From Anthoceros angustus (Eukaryota > Streptophyta > Anthocerotopsida > Anthocerotales > Anthocerotaceae), in contig MU008208.1 of assembly GCA_010909165.1 (NCBI GenBank), positions 269,851-333,850 of the forward strand: 64,000 nucleotides of DNA. The letters are read 5' to 3'. Positions 20,243-31,498 of this stretch are shown here, piece after piece. Every line of letters begins with the position of its first letter. Position 1 is the stretch's first letter. A model generated the notes under the pieces. That model was not told where the DNA came from. It ran no database searches and saw only the letters and a program-made list of their open reading frames with translations. The translations under genes and the position numbers were made by a program.

Positions 20243-21183
20243 TATTGCTTGGATGTTTGTGCTCTATAATGTATTTAAAATTGGTCAATATGGATTATTT
20301 TTGTGAAAAATATATTCAACCGTGGTGGTTGCTCTCAATATCCTAGGCAAATCAATTGTTAGGAGTTGTCGAGGTGGAACCCTTGCAAGGATGAGCAATT
20401 TTACCGACCACTTATTGTTTGATAGATGTTCAATTTTACCGACCACTTATTGTTTGATAGATGTTCAATTTTATAGACCACTTATTGTTTGATAGATGTT
20501 CAATTTTATAGACTACTTATTGTTTGATAGATGTTCAATTTTATAGACCACTTATTGTTTGATAGATGTTCAATTTTATAGACCACTTATTGTTTGATAG
20601 ATGTTCAATTTTATAGACCACTTATTGTTTGATAGATGTTCACGAGGTGGAGCGTGGCGAGGATGAGCAACTTAACAAACCACTTCTTGTTAGGCTTTCC
20701 TAAGGTGCAGCGTTGCGAAGGTGGGCAACTCAACCAACCACTTAGATGATGGCTCCTTTATAGATGACCTTGAATACTAGATACTATCTGAGGATATTTG
20801 ATATTTCCTTTCTAGCATCTTCAAATTGTTTTTCTTGTGATAGGTACTATAAATGGATATTTGATATTTCCTTTATGGCACGTTCAAGTTGTTTTTCTTG
20901 TAATACATACTATTAATGGATATATGATATTTCCTTTCCAGCATGTTCTAATTGTTTTTCTTGTGGTAGCGATATTATATTTATATTTGGTATTTTCTTT
21001 TGTGGTATCTTTGAATTTCTTTCACGCTCGTATTGGTCCATCTTAGTAACAAAATGGCATGGTTGTGCAACTTAATAATTAAGTCTCCTCACCTTGCCTT
21101 CTTAATGTACAACATGTCAATTGGAGAACTAAACTACACCAAATCTTGTAGGAATAGAAGTTGATGTGGGAAATAGTTACCAC
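19921..21183. repeat. Composite satellite, copy II (truncated)
   Basis: It has the same order as copy I (coding repeat, minisatellite, AT-rich interior) but stops at atagttaccacgtgatta and changes directly into segment C. The change occurs at the shared string gtgatta, which also lies at the start of segment C. This suggests recombination or read joining through that short homology. Confidence 0.75.
20405..20641. repeat. 35-bp minisatellite, 7 units (array 2)
   Basis: Seven units as in array 1. The first two have the accg variant before the accacttatt core and the fourth has gactac. Unit number and end are the same as in the other arrays. Confidence 0.9.
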
Positions 21184-21950
21184 GTGATTATTTTCACTAG
21201 CATAGTAAATAAAAATTATTTATTTAATTATTTATGTATGCTATTCTTTGCAACAACAAAGAAACATACAACCATATTACATACATATCAGCCCTTCTTG
21301 TTTCCACCTTTAAAATTTGCATACTGACTAAATTGTGCTAACATGAAGTCTTGCGATATGCAATCTCGCATCACTTGACCATGGTACACATCTAGCTCCG
21401 CATCCAAGACCTCGCACTTTTGACTATGGCGGAGGTGGCTACCTCTTCCTATAACATGTGCCGCCACACTCCCATTTGGGGTCGTTGGTTTGCCTTGTAT
21501 TATCATTCGCATATCAATTGCCTCAATGGTCATTGGTTTGCCATCAAGATCAAGTGGTTGTTTGGCTTAGTGGTTCGACGAGCTTTAATAGAGAACCACA
21601 ATAACCGTTAGGGTTGCAACAAAGTCGGGGCTCAAGTATCACAAAGTTAGAGACTTCAACTTAAAGCGTGAGACAAGATCACAACAAAATCCAAATGTAA
21701 AATTGAAGTTCAAAACCGCCCAATCATATATCGACAAGCTAGGGCACAAGTAACACTAAATATGCACAAGTTCCACTAAGTACTTAAGCATCTAACTGCA
21801 CACCAAAGTGTGTAGTTACAAACCTTGGAGGTTAAGTAGGGTGCGATTCGTCTTGCTACGGTTATCGTAAGTCGTGTGTCAACACCTCCGAGCCCTAGAA
21901 CCTCTCGTCCTTGATTCGTCCGCATTGGATGTGAGCATACCTTGCTTTTT
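21184..21950. repeat. Segment C, copy 2
   Basis: This is the second copy of the 0.8-kb block at 19,110-19,920, differing by small indels. It again leads into the DDLIKLN repeat of the next satellite copy. Confidence 0.75.
21288..21533 (-). CDS. ORF remnant in segment C, unknown function
   Basis: An 81-codon frame includes MTIEAIDMRMIIQGKPTTP, then SQKCEVLDAELDVYHGQVM and RDCISQDFMLAQFSQYANF, ending GGNKKG. The composition looks like a real helical protein end. The frame continues upstream beyond the ATG with a change of frame. Copy 1 at 19,240-19,490 is broken. The family is unknown. A retroelement gag tail is possible because the surrounding DNA is repetitive. Confidence 0.35.
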   Translation of the reverse strand: MTIEAIDMRMIIQGKPTTPNGSVAAHVIGRGSHLRHSQKCEVLDAELDVYHGQVMRDCISQDFMLAQFSQYANFKGGNKKG

Positions 21951-21954
21951 TGAG

Positions 21955-22270
21955 CTTGATCAAGTCATCAAGACTCAATTTGCCTTCCTTAGCGCAGCGG
22001 TTCCATACATATGGTGACCGCCACCGTGGTCCTTTGCCTTAAGCTTGATCAAGTCATGCTTATTCTTTTTATTGAGCTTGATCAAGTCATCAAGACTCAA
22101 TTTGCCTTCCTTAGCGGTTTCATGCATGTGGTGACCGCCACCGTGGTCCTTTGCCTTAAGCATCAAGTCATCCACATTCTTTTTTGAGCTTGATCAAGTC
22201 ATCAAGACTTAGATGACCACAACGTTGTCTTAGGTCCTCGAGCAACTCATAATTATTGCTTGGTCGCGAG
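21955..22270 (-). repeat. DDLIKLN coding repeat, array 3
   Basis: Three units. The frame 21,975-22,175 carries LSLDDLIKLNKKNKHDLIKL followed by a GGGHHMYGTA loop; HHMHET and HHMYGT are the two loop variants. Confidence 0.55.
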
Positions 22271-22435
22271 GAATTCATTATTGCTTGGATGTTTGTGCTC
22301 TATAATGTATTTAAAATTGGTCAATATGGATTATTTTTGTGAAAATATATTCAACCGTGGTGGTTGCTCTCAATATCCTAGGCAAATCAATTGTTAGGAG
22401 TTCTCGAGGTGGAACCCTTATTGGATGAGCAATTT

Positions 22436-22674
22436 TACCGACCACTTATTGTTTGATAGATGTTCAATTTTAGACCACTTATTGTTTGATAGATGTTCAA
22501 TTTTATGGACCACTTATTGTTTGATAGATGTTCAATTTTATAGACCACTTATTGTTTGATAGATGTTCAATTTTATAGACCACTTATTGTTTGATAGATG
22601 TTCAATTTTATAGACCACTTATTGTTTGATAGATGTTCAATTTTACCACCACTTATTGTTTGATAGATGTTCAC
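22436..22674. repeat. 35-bp minisatellite, 7 units (array 3)
   Basis: Seven units with the same terminal unit (atgttcacgaggtgg) as arrays 1 and 2. Variants are one TATGG and one TACC spacer. Confidence 0.9.
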
Positions 22675-23599
22675 GAGGTGGAGCGTGGCGAGGATGAGCA
22701 ACTTAACAAACCACTTCTTGTTAGGCTTTCCTAAGGTGCAGCGTTGCGGTGGGCAACTCAACCAACCACTTAGATGATGGCTCCTTTATAGATGACCTTG
22801 AATACTAGATACTATACAGGATATTTGATATTTCCTTTCTAGCATCTTCAAATTGTTTTTCTTGTGATAGGTACTATAAATGGATATTTGATATTTCCTT
22901 TATGGCACGTTCAAGTTGTTTTTCTTGTAATACATACTATTAATGGATATATGATATTTCCTTTCCATGTTCTCTAATTGTTTTTCTTGTGGTAGCGATA
23001 TTATATTTATATTTGGTATTTTCTTTTGTGGTATCTTTGAATTTCTTTCACGCTCGTATTGGTCCATCTTAGTAACAAAATGGCATGGTTGTGCAACTTA
23101 ATAATTAAGTCTCCTCACCTTGCCTTCTTAATGTACAACATGTCAATTGGAGAACTAAACTACACCAAAATCTTGTAGGAATAGAAGTTGATGTGGGAAA
23201 TAGTTACCACGTGATTAGACAAAGGCATTTGTTTCGTTCCTTGATGAACTTTGTGGCGTGAACTAAGCAATGTCATGCCTAACACTTCAGCCCAAATGTG
23301 GTAACATGGTCATAGTTTTAACCTTATTAATGTTATGAATTGCGTGCTAAACTTACGTCAACTTAAGGCCTTGATTGCCACGAACCTTTTATGTTGAAGC
23401 TCACGATGGCCTCCCAAAACTGCTTCTTACTAAGGGCTGTCCATGGCATTCAAACCTTCATCAAAAGGAGCCATTCAGATATCTAGTTTTGACGAAATCT
23501 TTATCAAGGTGCCCAATATTGCAAGGCAATTAGGAGACCCCAATACTTTAGTGTAGATGAGACCATCCAATTTGTACACTTTACATAAAGAACTACTCA

Positions 23600-24110
23600 T
23601 CATATTATGATTTCAAGGATGATTTCAAGGACTATCAAACTACGTGAGGCGGAAAACAAACCTAGACTTGTAGGATAAGAGGTTAGTCGTAGAGACTTTG
23701 CGTTGTGGAATAGCGAGGTTTGACCTACTTTGGGCTTTTCTTGTGAATACATAAGCATTGGGATTCTCATCTTATCTCCATTTTCAAATTTCATGGCCAA
23801 AGCGGAAAAAACATTACTACAATAATATAAATTAAACCACTAGCACAACAAAATTAAGGCATAATAAAGCAAAAAAGAATAAAACATAAAACAAAACAAA
23901 ACCTCAAACAACGGCAAAACAATAGAGAGAACCTTGTGCATCTTTTGAATCTTTAGACATTTGGCTTGGGCCCGACTCAAGTGCACACCATACCACTTTC
24001 GTTCTCGCATTGCGGCGAATCAAGAAGAGCATCAGTCAAGGAAGATATTATTGTGCCAAATGTCTAAGAAACAAAGTCTTGTAGGATTCCCAGCGAGTAT
24101 AGTCTTAGGA
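23600..24110 (-). pseudogene. Second copy of the possible spliced gene fragment
   Basis: It corresponds to 17,640-18,064. The second exon-like frame is open here (23,600-23,800: MAMKFENGDKMRIPMLMYSQ, KPKVGQTSLFHNAKSLRL). The first exon has lost bases in the ACTATACTC region and at its middle, shifting the frame. Comparing the two copies gives the best view of the likely protein. Confidence 0.3.
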
Positions 24111-24484
24111 TTGGTGATGCAGTGAAAGGTTGATCGAAACAAGTTTGCACACCAAAATCACAGCAAGCCCTAAACACTCTAAATGTTTGTACACGTGCGG
24201 ATTGTGAGAATGACCTTCTTTTAGGAAGGCTCAAAATTGGATAAAATTGAAAATCAAATGCGTTTGTGCACACGTAAACAAGACCTAAACTATTCAAAAT
24301 GGTCTTTTTAGTGCGGATTTTTAGCATGCAATTTGGGGTTTGCAAGTGCGTGTGCAAAAAGGGTTCTTGGAGAAACCCCTTTCTACCCGAATTATTACTG
24401 GTAGAAACCCATGTGAAACCAAGTCCACCTCTGCCTCGGGGCTTGCCTTGCATGCGGTGGAAAAAACCGCCAAGGCGGACCCGA

Positions 24485-25095
24485 GCGATTGTGCCGTGAG
24501 GCGGTCGAAACCAGTGGCCAGGCGAGGTTAGACTAGGAGGAAGAGGATGAGGAGATGAGAAGATGAGTAGAGGATTAGAGGTGTAGGTGTTAGTGGAGGC
24601 CACAGGCCGAGCCTAAGGGACGAATCCCAAATCTGCAAGTAAAGCTCCACAGGTGGAAGTTTGGTCTTAAGTAGGGCGAAATCGCGGTGTGAATCGGGGG
24701 TCCACGTGGTAGGCTCTTCTTCTTGAGGCGGGACACATTGTGTTGTGTTGTTGTAGGTGAAGTTTGGTCTTAAGTAGGAAAATCGCGGTGTGGTCAGGGG
24801 GGTCCACAGGCGCCCGTGGTAGGCTCTTCTTCTTGAGGCGGACCCTTGTTTTGTGTCGTTGTGGGTCGGGGTTGGCAGTTTCGAGCGATGCAAGTGGTGC
24901 ATTCTTGTAGAGGAGAGTAGAGGGTGCCTTGCTTGTTTAGAAGGTGAGAAGTGTGTATGCGGTAGCGATCGGGCATCACAAGACCTCGAACTTTCACACA
25001 AGTCTCATGGGGAAACCCAGCGTCTGAGCACTGGGATAAGTGTGGCGCTATAGTGGGAGGACACAGGGAGTGCCCGGTTCTCCCAAACCACGAGG
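24485..25095 (+). mobile_element. LTR B, plus strand, 3' part
   Basis: It shows the same blocks as 15,4-15,9 kb (gagatgagaagatgagtaga, cgaatcccaaatctgcaagt, aaatcgcggtgtg) and continues to the region near the LTR end (gataagtgtggcgctatagt, gggagtgcccggttctccc). That end matches the reverse complement of 29,320-29,400. The LTR start and TATA part are absent. A block with ggggtccac...gtggtaggctcttc is present twice (24,690 and 24,810). Confidence 0.6.
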
Positions 25096-25199
25096 GCTTA
25101 CCCGTGCTACACAGGGGTGCCGTCGGTGGGTTGCAGACTCCCCTCATAAGGAGCCTTACTCCATGACACAAAAGCAATCGCCCGGTCCGTATCTCTGGA
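25096..25199. other. Junction between LTR B and gypsy protease
   Basis: About 100 bp with no feature recognised. LTR B (plus) and the gag-pol sequence (minus) meet here in opposite orientation, so this is a rearrangement point. Confidence 0.4.
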
Positions 25200-25540
25200 C
25201 TTGAAGGTGATGCCACTCGACCAAAATCAAAAACACCGCGGTACCATACAACCAGGCCTACCTATCAAAACCTTATAGCCTAAATCGAGCAGGGCGCATC
25301 ACAATGTAGGTAAGATGGAAGGTGAGTCCCCCAATTACAGTGGGCACGTTCCTCAGCACCCCAGTGGCTTTCTCCTTATGCAGTCGGCCATCCGTAAAAA
25401 TACTCGGGCCGGGTGAAACTCAGTGAATCCGAGTTGATGAGCCGTCTCCTCCGTCATCAAGTTGACTCGATCCGAATCTAATGGCACGTCGGGCACCAAA
25501 CACCCGCAATCTCAACCTCAATCTCGGGTGCCCCTAAATC
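25200..25540 (-). pseudogene. Ty3/gypsy retroviral-type aspartic protease, frameshifted
   Basis: The minus strand reads VPLDSD..VNLMTEETAHQLG, then FHPARVFLRMADC, then after one frame change GVLRNVPTVIGGLTFHL and YIVMRP, ending in a LIGRP motif. This is the plant gypsy protease pattern (DSG active site, VNLM, LRMAD, LLGRPWL). The active-site Gly appears as Asp, which together with two frameshifts indicates a dead copy or errors. The enzyme would cleave the Gag-Pol polyprotein in the element's particles. Gag lies upstream on the same strand; RT is not contiguous here. Confidence 0.75.
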
Positions 25541-26420
25541 AGAGTTCGACCACATTTACCTCCATGACCGATTTCTCCCTCCTCTGCTTGAGATTCCCAC
25601 GATCGCCTCCTTCACAATTTTGCGGGATCTTGGACTTCAGCAAGCATCTCAGTGACCACAAATTCGCGGTCAAATGTCGTCGTGGCGGAATTTTATCGAC
25701 AAAGTTTCCTCCCGCTTGCAGCCACATGATCGACTCCGACCTTATTGGTAAAGTTCGATTCCATGACCCTCCTATCGGTGGGTTCCCATACCGGTGGATC
25801 CACGATTCTGGCTCTGCGACCCACCTTTCCCGTATCGGGTGAGCTGTTTAATTCATCTTCCGGCATTGCGCTACTTCTCGACTAATGTCGGGAGGAAGCG
25901 ATTCGTTCCTCCCCTCCTTTGGTCCCTGCGTCGCCCCTAGGGTAGTCTGCTGGTCTATCCGTGTGCCGGACTAGGGGTGATGCCTTCTGGGTGGGCGGTC
26001 TTGTTCTGCTCCTCTTGTGCGCCCAGCGTCTCGGAGCCATGGTGAGTCATCCCTCACCTTCCTCCGTTTCCTTTCCTCATCGCCCGCGTTTTCCATGATC
26101 GTCCTTTCGCGGCCCGACACAGTGGTTACCACAGCCACCATCAACCTTTCATCACTTATTTCTCCCTCGTATCCTTCCTCCACGATACGGCGTCTGCTGA
26201 TCCTCGAGGGAATCGTACTCCTTCCACCTTCAACAGTGTTGTGGTCACGGTAATTCGGTTTTGAGTTGGGTCGTGCCTCTTCGCTCGCTCGTAAACGACT
26301 CCCAGTCGCTGGTGTCACTCGCGTCACCCGTGCATCACAGGGTCCCCATTTTATGTCCCAATTCCTTACATACGGCAAAGGGTACATAACCTACTTGCTT
26401 CCGTGGTTACGGGCATTCGT
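25541..26420 (-). pseudogene. Gag-protease connecting region of the gypsy element
   Basis: Between the zinc-knuckle part and the protease, the minus strand keeps charged, disordered-looking frames (25,971-26,387: ASEEARPNSKPNYRDHNTVE and DEERKRRKVRDDSPW). No domain is recognised, as usual for this part of gypsy polyproteins. The plus-strand frame 25,462-25,842 is antisense and not counted. Confidence 0.5.
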
Positions 26421-26429
26421 TGAGTAGTG

Positions 26430-26968
26430 TCACGGGGCTCCATAATTATGACACCCACTGGAATTGCCATCGGTGTGGATCGGTCTCCATTGTCCGGCGA
26501 TGTCGGACGTGAGCCATACCTTGAGGGGCGGTGCGTCGGTTGGTAAGTCGCTCTCATTGATTGAGGTGGTGGACTTCCGGTGACGCTTGCACAATGCGCC
26601 TCGTCCACGTACCAATAATCTCACGGCATAACGGTTTCCACATGATTTACGTGTCGCGGTGCGAATACATTCTCGGTTGGTGTGTCCCGTTTGATGGATC
26701 GAGCAATACACCAAGCGTCTCATGGTGATCTTCGTGGAGCTTGATTCTTCAACGCCTTGACCTCCAACTCGGTCAACTTGGTCAAAGCCTCCACTTGTCC
26801 GGCAATCCCTCCTCCCTGACGTTTCTCCCTTCTCCATCCCGGACCGTCTTCCCTTTCCTCTCCTTCTCCAATGCGTTCCGCCTCCTCTTGTCGTTTTGAC
26901 CTTCTCGGTCCTTCCTCATTCGTCGTTCGTAGGCCTTCTCGATTCCTCATCCGATGTGGAGCCTTCAC
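26430..26968 (-). pseudogene. Gypsy gag C-terminus with CxxH-type zinc knuckle
   Basis: Two overlapping frames hold a charged, basic segment (RRSKRQEEAERIGEGEERE), a short coil (QVEALTKLTELEVKALKNQ) and YCSIHQTGHTNREC. The C-x2-H-x3-H-x4-C spacing resembles the CxxH...GH...C knuckle found in plant Athila/Tat-type gag proteins and would bind nucleic acid. The frame changes between coil and knuckle. Confidence 0.65.
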
Positions 26969-27027
26969 GAGTTCATTGTCCTCACTTTCGATGTGGAAGG
27001 GCGGCTGGAGGAGGTAGAGGCGAGGAG

Positions 27028-27740
27028 CTAGATCTCCTCGATCCTTTCTCTTCTTATGACTCCGCCTCTTCTTCCTCCTTCTCCCCGGCGGACTCCCATT
27101 CCTCGGCTAAGCGGAGGCCCCCTTAACGTCTTCGTTCCGCTGCAGTGTACCTCCATTTTCCGCGATAAGCCACTCACAAACCAATCCAACGCTTGTTCTT
27201 GTGAGTACCCAGAGGTGGGTGGATCTCCCGGCCTCTCGGGTGCACATTTCAGAACTCGATCCAGATATCCGTAAAACCTCTCCACATAATCGAACAACGA
27301 CTCTCGCTTCTTCCTACGGAGGGTTCTCAACTTCGCCAAGGTGTGGTGTGCGTAACTGAGCCCTCGAAACCGATTCAAGAAGGCTGCCTTAAGAGCTTCC
27401 CAATCAGCCAGAATTATATATGCGACCATACCCTTTGTTGGGCATGCCCTCTCGGATCCGGAAGATCGGTCGCTCGGCGACTCCATCCTCTAAATTTGCG
27501 TGGGAGGCGTGCTCGAAAGTTCTTACGCCTCCGCATCATCTCCCTTTTCTTCTCGCCGAATTTGGCGTATTCTTTGGCGACTATGAAGTTAGGCGGTCCT
27601 CCTCCTCCACCAACTCCACTCATGTTGCTTCGGAGTGTCCCCAGACCAACACTCCTCTCGCCGGGGTAACGAAACAAATCGGGATCCTTGAGCACGAAAA
27701 TCTTCTACCGGAGGGAGTAGCGACCTCCCTCTAGTCCGTC
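27028..27740 (-). pseudogene. Gypsy gag core domain, copy 1
   Basis: The 152-codon frame 27,028-27,486 carries DWEALKAAFLNRFRGLSYAH, then TLRRKKRESLFDYVERFYGY and QEQALDWFVSGLSRKMEVH. This is the Retrotrans_gag pattern (W..L..AF..RF, ES..DY..RF, ..FI.GL). The preceding part (27,414-27,695) is in another frame and holds FIVAKEYAKFGEKKREM. It forms the capsid of the virus-like particle of Ty3/gypsy elements. Copies 2 and 3 follow at 28.0-28.6 and 30.4-30.8 kb. Confidence 0.8.
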
Positions 27741-27829
27741 CCAAAGATCAATCGATCGGTGATTCGATCGAGTCGTTCCGCCAAATCCTCCGACCAAGCA
27801 CGAAACTCCCGCTCGGCGACCTCGTCGTC

Positions 27830-28650
27830 CTTTGCCATTCATTTGGAAGATGAGGTGGTGCCACCGCTTTGAGAAGCAAAGCGTCGCGGGCGTTCGCGGC
27901 GGTTGTGAAACAACTCGTGCTCGGAGGGCGCGGCCCTTCCTAAATCACGGACACCGGCTTCTCTTCTCGACCTCCTTCCTCTCGGTGATCTCGCCTCTTC
28001 CTCCTCCTTCTCCCATCGGGACTCCCATTCCTCGGCTAAGCGGAGGCCCCCTTAACGTCTTCGTTCCGCTGCGGTGTACCTCCATTTTCGTGACAAGCCA
28101 CTCACAAACCAATCCAGCGCTTGTTCTTGTGAGTACCCAGTGGGTGGATCTCCGGCCTCTCGGGTGCACATTTGAACTCGATCGGATATCCATAAAACCT
28201 CTCCACATAATCGAACAACGACTCTCGTTTCTTCCTTGGAGGGTTCTCAACTTGCCAAGTGTGGTGTGCGTGGAGCCCTCGGAACCGATTCAAGAAGGCT
28301 GCCTTAAGAGCTTCCCAATCGGCAGAATTATATATGCGACCATACCCTTGGGCATGCCCTCTCGATCCGGAAAGATCGCGATCGCTCGGCGACTCCATCC
28401 TCTAAATTAGCGTGGGAGGCGTGCTCGAAAGTTCTTACGCCTCCGCATCATCTCCCTTTTCTTCTCGCCGAATTTGGCGTATTGGCGACTATGAAGTTGG
28501 GCGGTCCTCCTCCTCCACCAACTCCACTCATGTTGCTCGTTCGGAGTGTCCCACGGACCAACACTCCTCGCCGGGGTAACGAAACAAATCGGGATCCTTG
28601 AGCACGAAAATCTTCTACCGGAGGGAGTAGCGACCTCCTCTAGTCGTCCC
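27830..28650 (-). pseudogene. Gypsy gag core, copy 2, joined to an extra N-terminal piece
   Basis: The core (28,102-28,398) repeats DWEALKAAFLNRFRGL and RESLFDYVERFYGYP with small losses. On its downstream side it runs into a second N-terminal segment (27,830-28,000: HHLIFQ..., REFRAWSEDL-like region) instead of the knuckle. So gag here is tandemly duplicated out of order. Confidence 0.65.
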
Positions 28651-29300
28651 AAAGATCAATCGATCGGTGATTCGATCAGTCGTTCCGCCAAATCCTCCGA
28701 CCAAGCACGAAACTCCCGCTCGGCGACCTCGTCGTCAGATTCATTTGGAAGATGAGGTGGTGCCACCGCTTTGAGAAGCAAAACGTCGCGGGCGTTCCGC
28801 GACGGTTGTGGAAGGCAACTCGTGCTCGGAGGAGCGCGGCCCTTCCTCGTCACTGGACACCAGCTTCTCTTCTACGACCTCCTTCCTCTCGCTGTCGGTG
28901 ATCTCCGCCTCTTCTTCCTCCTTCTCCCCTATCTGTCGTTCCGCACCTCCGTCGCCTTAGGGGAGCGACTTCCTCCCGTCTCGTGTCTCTACTTCCTCCC
29001 TGTCACAGTGGCGGCGCGGTCTCTTCCCTTAGCGGTTTCTTCGTAAAGCTCGTAAATCTCTCTGATGGCGGTGGTGACCTTCGCGTGTATCTCCCGAGAT
29101 CGACCCCTATCGACATACGCAACCATCCTCATGTCCTCCAACCCCACGGTGTTAAGGAAGCAAATCACACCCGTTTAGTGTCTCAACCATTCACCCCTAT
29201 GACAACTTAAAATTCCTTCTTCTCACCCACAGGTGACTCGGTCCCTTTGAAAACGTACTACAGCGATGGAAACCACAAAACTTCAACCTTTCAACAACAA
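28651..29300 (-). pseudogene. Gypsy gag N-terminal region and leader
   Basis: The minus-strand reading from the primer site includes an untranslated leader and then a charged gag N-terminus with DREKEEEA-like and NESDDEVAEREFRAWSEDLA segments (28,656-28,853). Nearly the same region follows primer sites at 31,481 and 32,616. No start codon could be fixed because of frame changes. Confidence 0.5.
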
Positions 29301-29315
29301 ATCCCGACAGCGCCA
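29301..29315 (-). other. Primer binding site of the gypsy element
   Basis: On the minus strand TGGCGCTGTCGGGAT follows the LTR end ...CTACCACA after a few T residues. This resembles the TGGCGCC...GGGGA primer sites of plant gypsy elements, with gag downstream. Copies are at 31,481-31,494 and 32,616-32,629. Confidence 0.6.
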
Positions 29316-29319
29316 AAAA

Positions 29320-30290
29320 TGTGGTAGGGAGAATCAGGGCACTCCCAGGTCCTCCCACTATAAGCGGCCACACTTATCACTTGTCGCCGTCGTTGGGTTT
29401 CGTCCCATGAGACTTGTGTGAAAGTTCGAGGTCTTGTGATGCCCGTCGCTACTGCGATGACACACTTCTCGACCTTCTAAACAAGCAAGGCACCTCTACT
29501 CTCCCTCTTGGGTGCACCACTTGCCTTTGCTTGAAAAATCGCCAACCCTCGACCTGCGACACAAAACAATTGCGGGTCACGGCAGGAGCCTACCAGGCGC
29601 CGAGGACCCCAGTTCACACGATTTCGTCCCTACTTCTAAGACCAAACTTGACCTACAACGACACAACACAATTGCGGGTCACCTCGACAAGGAGCCTACC
29701 ACGGGACCCCAGTTCACACGCGATTCGTCCCTACTTCTAAGACCAAACTTCTCCACTCGGGGCGCTCTTTTACTTGCAGTTGGGATTCGTCCCTTAGGCT
29801 CTGCTGTGGCCTTCCACTAACACCTACACCTCTAATCCTCTACTCATCTTCTCATCTCCTCATCCTCTTCCTCCTATTCTAACCTCGATTCGGGCTTCTT
29901 GGTTTCGCCCTTACGGCTGGCACAGGTCGCCTCCACCAGCAAGTTCTTCCTTGGGCGGTTGCTATGAGTTTGACACGACGGTGAGAACCTCCAGTCTTTC
30001 CTGTAGTCTACCCTCAAGCCGAGAGTTCTGGGCATTTGCCACACACCCAAAGCAAAGCAATTTCACGGCAACCATTCACAAGGGAGCAACTCGTTTAGGC
30101 ACTTGCGTGAGCAAGTCCTCCACCAACACTCCGACCATGACTTCCTCTCTGCAGACTGTTGGCTCACGGCACGAAATTCCTCTGTAATGGCAAAGGACTC
30201 GATGGCGTGGGCGCAAGACATGATACTTTACTTTGTGAAATCCTCCTCCTCTTATAGGAGGCCTTCCACATACATCACGTGAACCAACTC
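29320..30290 (-). mobile_element. LTR B, minus strand, with true 3' end
   Basis: The LTR end CCTACCACA is at 29,320-29,328 next to the primer site. The body has the TATA block near 30,255 (CCTATAAGAGG on the minus strand), then the agtctttcctgtagtctacc and cgtcccttaggctctgct blocks read on the plus strand. The promoter-upstream part is missing. Combining this copy with 33.9-34.5 kb gives an LTR of about 1.1 kb, TG...CA. Confidence 0.7.
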
Positions 30291-30404
30291 AAGAGGTTTA
30301 CTCCTACCTTTACCTCTTGTTCGATGTGATGATTTTGTCATTTCCCATATAAGTGCTCACACATCGAGAGATCGGAGAAGTTAAACGAGGATATAACGAG
30401 CAGA

Positions 30405-31480
30405 TAAAACCTCTCCACATAATCGAACAACGACTCTCGTTTCTTCCTTGGAGGGTTCTCAACTTGGCCAAGGTGTGGTGTGCGTGGAGCCCTCGGGGCG
30501 ATTCAAGAAGGCTGCCTTAAGAGCTTCCCAATCGGCAGAATTATATGCGACCATACCTGTTGGGCATGCCCTCAGCGATCCGGAAGATCGCGATCGCTCG
30601 GCGACTCCATCCTCTAAATTTGCGTGGGAGGCGTGCTCGAAAGTTCTTACGCCTCATCTCCCTTTTCTTCTCGCGAATTTGGCGTATTCTTTGGCGACTA
30701 TGAAGTTGGGCGGTCCTCCTCCTCCACCAACTCCACTCATGTTGCTCGTGTCCCAGCGGACCAACACTCCTCTCGCCGGGGTAGCAGTCGGGATCCTTGA
30801 GCACGAAAATCTTCTACCGGAGTAGCGACCTCCCTCTAGTCCGTCCCAAAGATCAATCGTCGATTCGATCGAGTCGTTCCGCCAAATCCTCCGACCAAGC
30901 ACGAAACTCCCGCTCGGCGACCTCGTCGTCGCACATTCCTTTGGAAGATGAGGTGGTGCCACCGCTTTGAAGCAAAGCGTCGGGCGTTCGCGGCGGTTGT
31001 GAAACAACTCGTGCTCGGAGGCCTTCCTAAATCACTTTGGACACCGACTTCTCTTCTCGACCTCCTTCCTCTCGGTGATCTCGCCTCTTCCTCCTTCTCC
31101 CTATCAGCCGTTCCGCACCTCCGTCGCCTTGGCGTCACGGCGACTTCCTCCGCGTCTCGTGTCTCTACTTCCTCCCTCACAGTGGCGGCGGTCTCTTCCT
31201 TAGCGGTTTCTTCGTAAAGCTCGTAAATCTCTTGTGACGGTGGTGACCTTCAGCGTGTATCTCCCGAGATCGACCCCTATCGACATACGCCATCCTCATG
31301 TCCTCCAACCCCACGGTGTTAAGAAAGCAAATCACACCCGTTTAGTGTCTCAACCATTCACCCCTATGACACTTAGGCGGCGTGAAATTCCTTCTTCTCA
31401 CCCCTATGGTGACTCTCGGTCCCTTTGAAGCAACTGACCTAGCGATGGAAACCACAAAACTTCAACCTTTCAACAACAAG
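30405..31480 (-). pseudogene. Gypsy gag, copy 3 (N-terminal region plus part of core)
   Basis: Downstream of the primer site at 31,481 come the leader, the charged N-terminal frame 30,836-31,180 (RDAEEVAVTPRRRRCGTADR, ARRFASKRWHHLIFQRN), the FIVAKEYAKF segment and the start of the core. It breaks off at about 30,405 in the RNESRCSIMW region. The order is the same as copy 1 with fewer bases. Confidence 0.6.
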
Positions 31481-31494
31481 TCCCGACAGCGCCA
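31481..31494 (-). other. Primer binding site, copy 2
   Basis: Same sequence and setting as at 29,301-29,315, one base shorter. Confidence 0.55.
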
Positions 31495-31498
31495 AAAA

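Larger units (their letters stand above)
21950..24375. repeat. Composite satellite, copy III
   Basis: A nearly full copy of the unit at 15,986-18,345, with the three-unit coding repeat, seven minisatellite units, AT-rich interior and the candidate exons. It ends where LTR B begins. The stretch 22,675-23,590 holds no recognisable gene. Confidence 0.8.

Noticed and set aside
25462-25842. 126-codon plus-strand ORF
   Set aside because: Antisense to the gypsy protease, whose motifs are clear on the minus strand.
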